A DNA stretch of 64,000 bases from NCBI GenBank assembly GCA_012934845.2, contig WNNJ02001453.1, forward strand, positions 62,001-126,000. Reading direction: 5' to 3'. The notes below the pieces were generated by a model that saw only the letters and a list, made by a program, of their open reading frames with translations, had not been told where the DNA came from and made no database searches. This DNA is from Pomphorhynchus laevis. Its lineage: Eukaryota > Acanthocephala > Palaeacanthocephala > Echinorhynchida > Pomphorhynchidae. Made by a program: the position numbers and the translations under genes. Of this stretch, positions 61,900 to 64,000 are shown in pieces. Every line of letters begins with the position of its first letter. Positions within the stretch are counted from its first letter, which is position 1.

Positions 61900-63705
61900 T
61901 TTATTTACTCTTATGTAATGTGCTTATCTAGATAAACGTCATATTCTAACACGGAGTATATTATTTACTACCCATAAAAATCTTATACTGAAGATTTATG
62001 AACCGCTACATAGTATAACAAGTATTAAATAAAGATTTAAGGTCATCATGAGGATATACTATGTTACGAGGTTTCCGTCTTAATTCCCCGACCTAACATA
62101 GCAGTGCGCAATATACATGACAATGATCTATTTCATTAGATGTAATGTGTACCAAGTATTAGAAAAAGATTGGAGGTCATCATGAGGATCTGCTATGTTA
62201 TCAGGTTTCAGGCTTAATTATTCGACCCAACCTAACAGCAAGCCAAATATATCCTAAAAATGCATTCCCTCTGATGTAATGTGGTTATTTAGAGTAATAT
62301 TCAATTCTAACACGGAGTATATTATTTTCAATCTTCAATCCATACAAATTTTCTCGAAGTTTTAAGAACTAATTAAAAGTATACAAATTATTAGAATATG
62401 ATTGGAGGTCATCATGATGATATACTATGTTATAAGGTTTCCGTCTTAAATCTGCGACTCAACATATCAGCGGGCTAAATATATGGCACTGATCAATTTC
62501 CTTTGATGTAATGTGTTTATTTAGAGCAATATCTTATTCTTAATAAATATATTATTTACTAATCGTTCACGGCGTATAAACATCTTGCTTCTCGATGTTT
62601 ATACGCCGTGAACGATTAATGAATACATCGAATGTATCAATGGAAAATATTATTTACTATCCATTCATAACAACCTTCAATTCAAGGTTTTATAAACCTA
62701 TTAAAAGTATACCGAGTATTAAATAAAGATTGTAGGTCATCATGAGGATCTGCTATATTATCAGGTTTCAGGCTTAATTATTCGACCCAGCATAGCAGCG
62801 GGCCAAATACATGCTAATGATGTATTTTCTCTAATGTAATGTGGTTATTTAGAGTAATATTCAATTCTAACACGGAGTATGTTATTTACTATACATAAAA
62901 GTATTTTACTAAAAATTTAAAAACCGATAAATAGTATACCAAGTATTAAATAAAGATTGTAGGTCATCATAAGGAACTGATATGTTTTCAGGTTTAGGCC
63001 TCAATTATTGGACACAACCTAACAGCAAGCCAAATACAGTAATATCCAATTCTAACACGGAGTATAGTATTTACTATCCATCTATAAATATCTTCTACTC
63101 AAGTTTATATGAACCGATTATTAGTATATTCAATTATTAGAATAAAGATTATAGGTTTACATGATGAACTGATATGCTAGCAGATTGCGGACTTAATTTC
63201 TCGATTCAACATAGCAGCAGGCCAAATACATGTCAATGATGTACTTTTAATGATTTTGACCTATATTCCTGGACCAAACGTAACGGTGCGTCAAATCTAT
63301 TTTAACGATGTAGTTCCTCTGAAATAATTTGAATATCTAGAGCAATATTATTCTAATACGGAGTATATTATTTACTATTTATAAAAATCTCATACCGAAG
63401 ATTTATGACCCGCTACATAGTATACCGAGTATTAAATAAAGATTGGAGGTCATCATGAGGATATACTATGTTATAAGGTTTCGGTCTTAATTCCCCGACC
63501 TAACATAGCTGCGGGTAATATACATAACAATGATCCATTTCCTTAGATGTAATGTGTTTATCCTGAGCAATATCGTATTCTTATAATAAATATATTATTT
63601 ACTATCCATTTATAACAACCTTCAACTCAATATTTTGAACCGATTAATAGCATACAAAGTATTAAAATAAAGATCGGATGTGATGAAGAACTGCTATGCT
63701 AGCAG
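61900..63705 (-). repeat. Higher-order satellite block B (PLE-end monomers)
   Basis: Repeats block A from about 61904 to 63290 with very high identity in the same monomer order, then continues with further monomers to about 63700. GGTCATCAT-type landmarks are at about 62040, 62175, 62406, 62733, 62961, 63152, 63447 and 63668. It differs from block A by a ~97-bp extra segment at about 62561-62657. Confidence 0.85.
62560..62618. repeat. Perfect 25-bp hairpin inserted in block B
   Basis: TAATCGTTCACGGCGTATAA continuing into ACATC, a 9-nt loop TTGCTTCTC, then the exact complement (62594-62618). The matching place in block A (about 56848) is empty. The inserted segment is flanked by a repeat of TATTATTTACTA. 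Confidence 0.9.
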
Positions 63706-63924
63706 ATTTTCTTCTTAACTGTTATCATTTTTAGTGATAGAAATTTCTTTGGTTATTACTACTTACATTTCTGAGATCACACCATACACTTAAAAACACA
63801 ACGAGGAGCAGTGGGATAAAGACGTCGATACTCAGCATTACTGATCAAGTCTCGATTTTTACAAACCTGAATTGTCGATTTTTTGCAAACAATATTTTTC
63901 GTCTTACAAAAATTATTCTACACA

Positions 63925-64000
63925 ATGGAAAAATCCGAAGATATAGAAAGATCTTTCGTTTCTCAACAAGTTGGCTGCGACGCACCTGACTGTGATATTT
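63925..64000 (+). CDS. Start of an unidentified gene, cut by window end
   Basis: ATG at 63925 opens MEKSEDIERSFVSQQVGCDA then PDCDI and runs off the window. Composition is balanced and unlike AT-driven noise, and an A-rich context (CACA) precedes the ATG. Too short to identify. It could be a host exon or another element's ORF. Confidence 0.35.
   Translation, partial: MEKSEDIERSFVSQQVGCDAPDCDI

Overview
The window is nuclear DNA of an invertebrate animal. It is strongly AT-rich, has GT-AG spliced host exons, and is dominated by animal retroelements: LINEs, a Penelope-like element, a tRNA-derived SINE and foldback MITEs. The exact lineage cannot be read from the sequence.

The one complete host gene is an HSP110/HSPA4-type chaperone on the minus strand (36372 down to 20593). 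It has 13 exons that join in frame to about 859 residues. Six introns are only 43-60 nt to about 0.9 kb, and the others are 1.1-3.2 kb and filled with repeats (a SINE, foldback MITEs, a tandemly duplicated MITE, an RT fragment, hairpins). A second host gene may begin at 63925 and run off the right edge.

Region by region: 1-2165 is a 5'-truncated LINE (family 1). 2200-4300 is a decayed Penelope-like element (PLE) carrying a 126-bp insertion whose 5' end is a twister self-cleaving ribozyme. 4.3-10.5 kb is AT-rich with PLE terminal fragments. 10585-14380 is a nearly whole PLE with its GIY-YIG nuclease in front of the reverse transcriptase, flanked by direct pseudo-LTRs. 15.2-20.3 kb holds more PLE ends and an inverted repeat with 0.84-kb arms. 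20.6-36.4 kb is HSP110. 36.56-39.9 kb is a second LINE family lying directly upstream of HSP110. 41.3-42.9 kb holds unrecognised broken reading frames. 45.2-46.3 kb has dispersed repeats carrying type I hammerhead ribozymes, followed by a minisatellite and a second hammerhead-like core at 47.1 kb. 50.2-55.6 kb has three more copies of LINE family 1, one nearly full length. 56.1-63.7 kb is a higher-order satellite built of PLE-end-like monomers, split by a third LINE family.

The common thread is RNA-level mobility. A permuted-domain PLE supplies reverse transcriptase and nuclease. Around it lie short non-coding repeats that carry self-cleaving RNA motifs (twister, hammerhead) or copy the PLE terminal stem-loop into tandem arrays. 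How these depend on one another is inference; the motifs, target-site duplications and repeat structure are visible directly.
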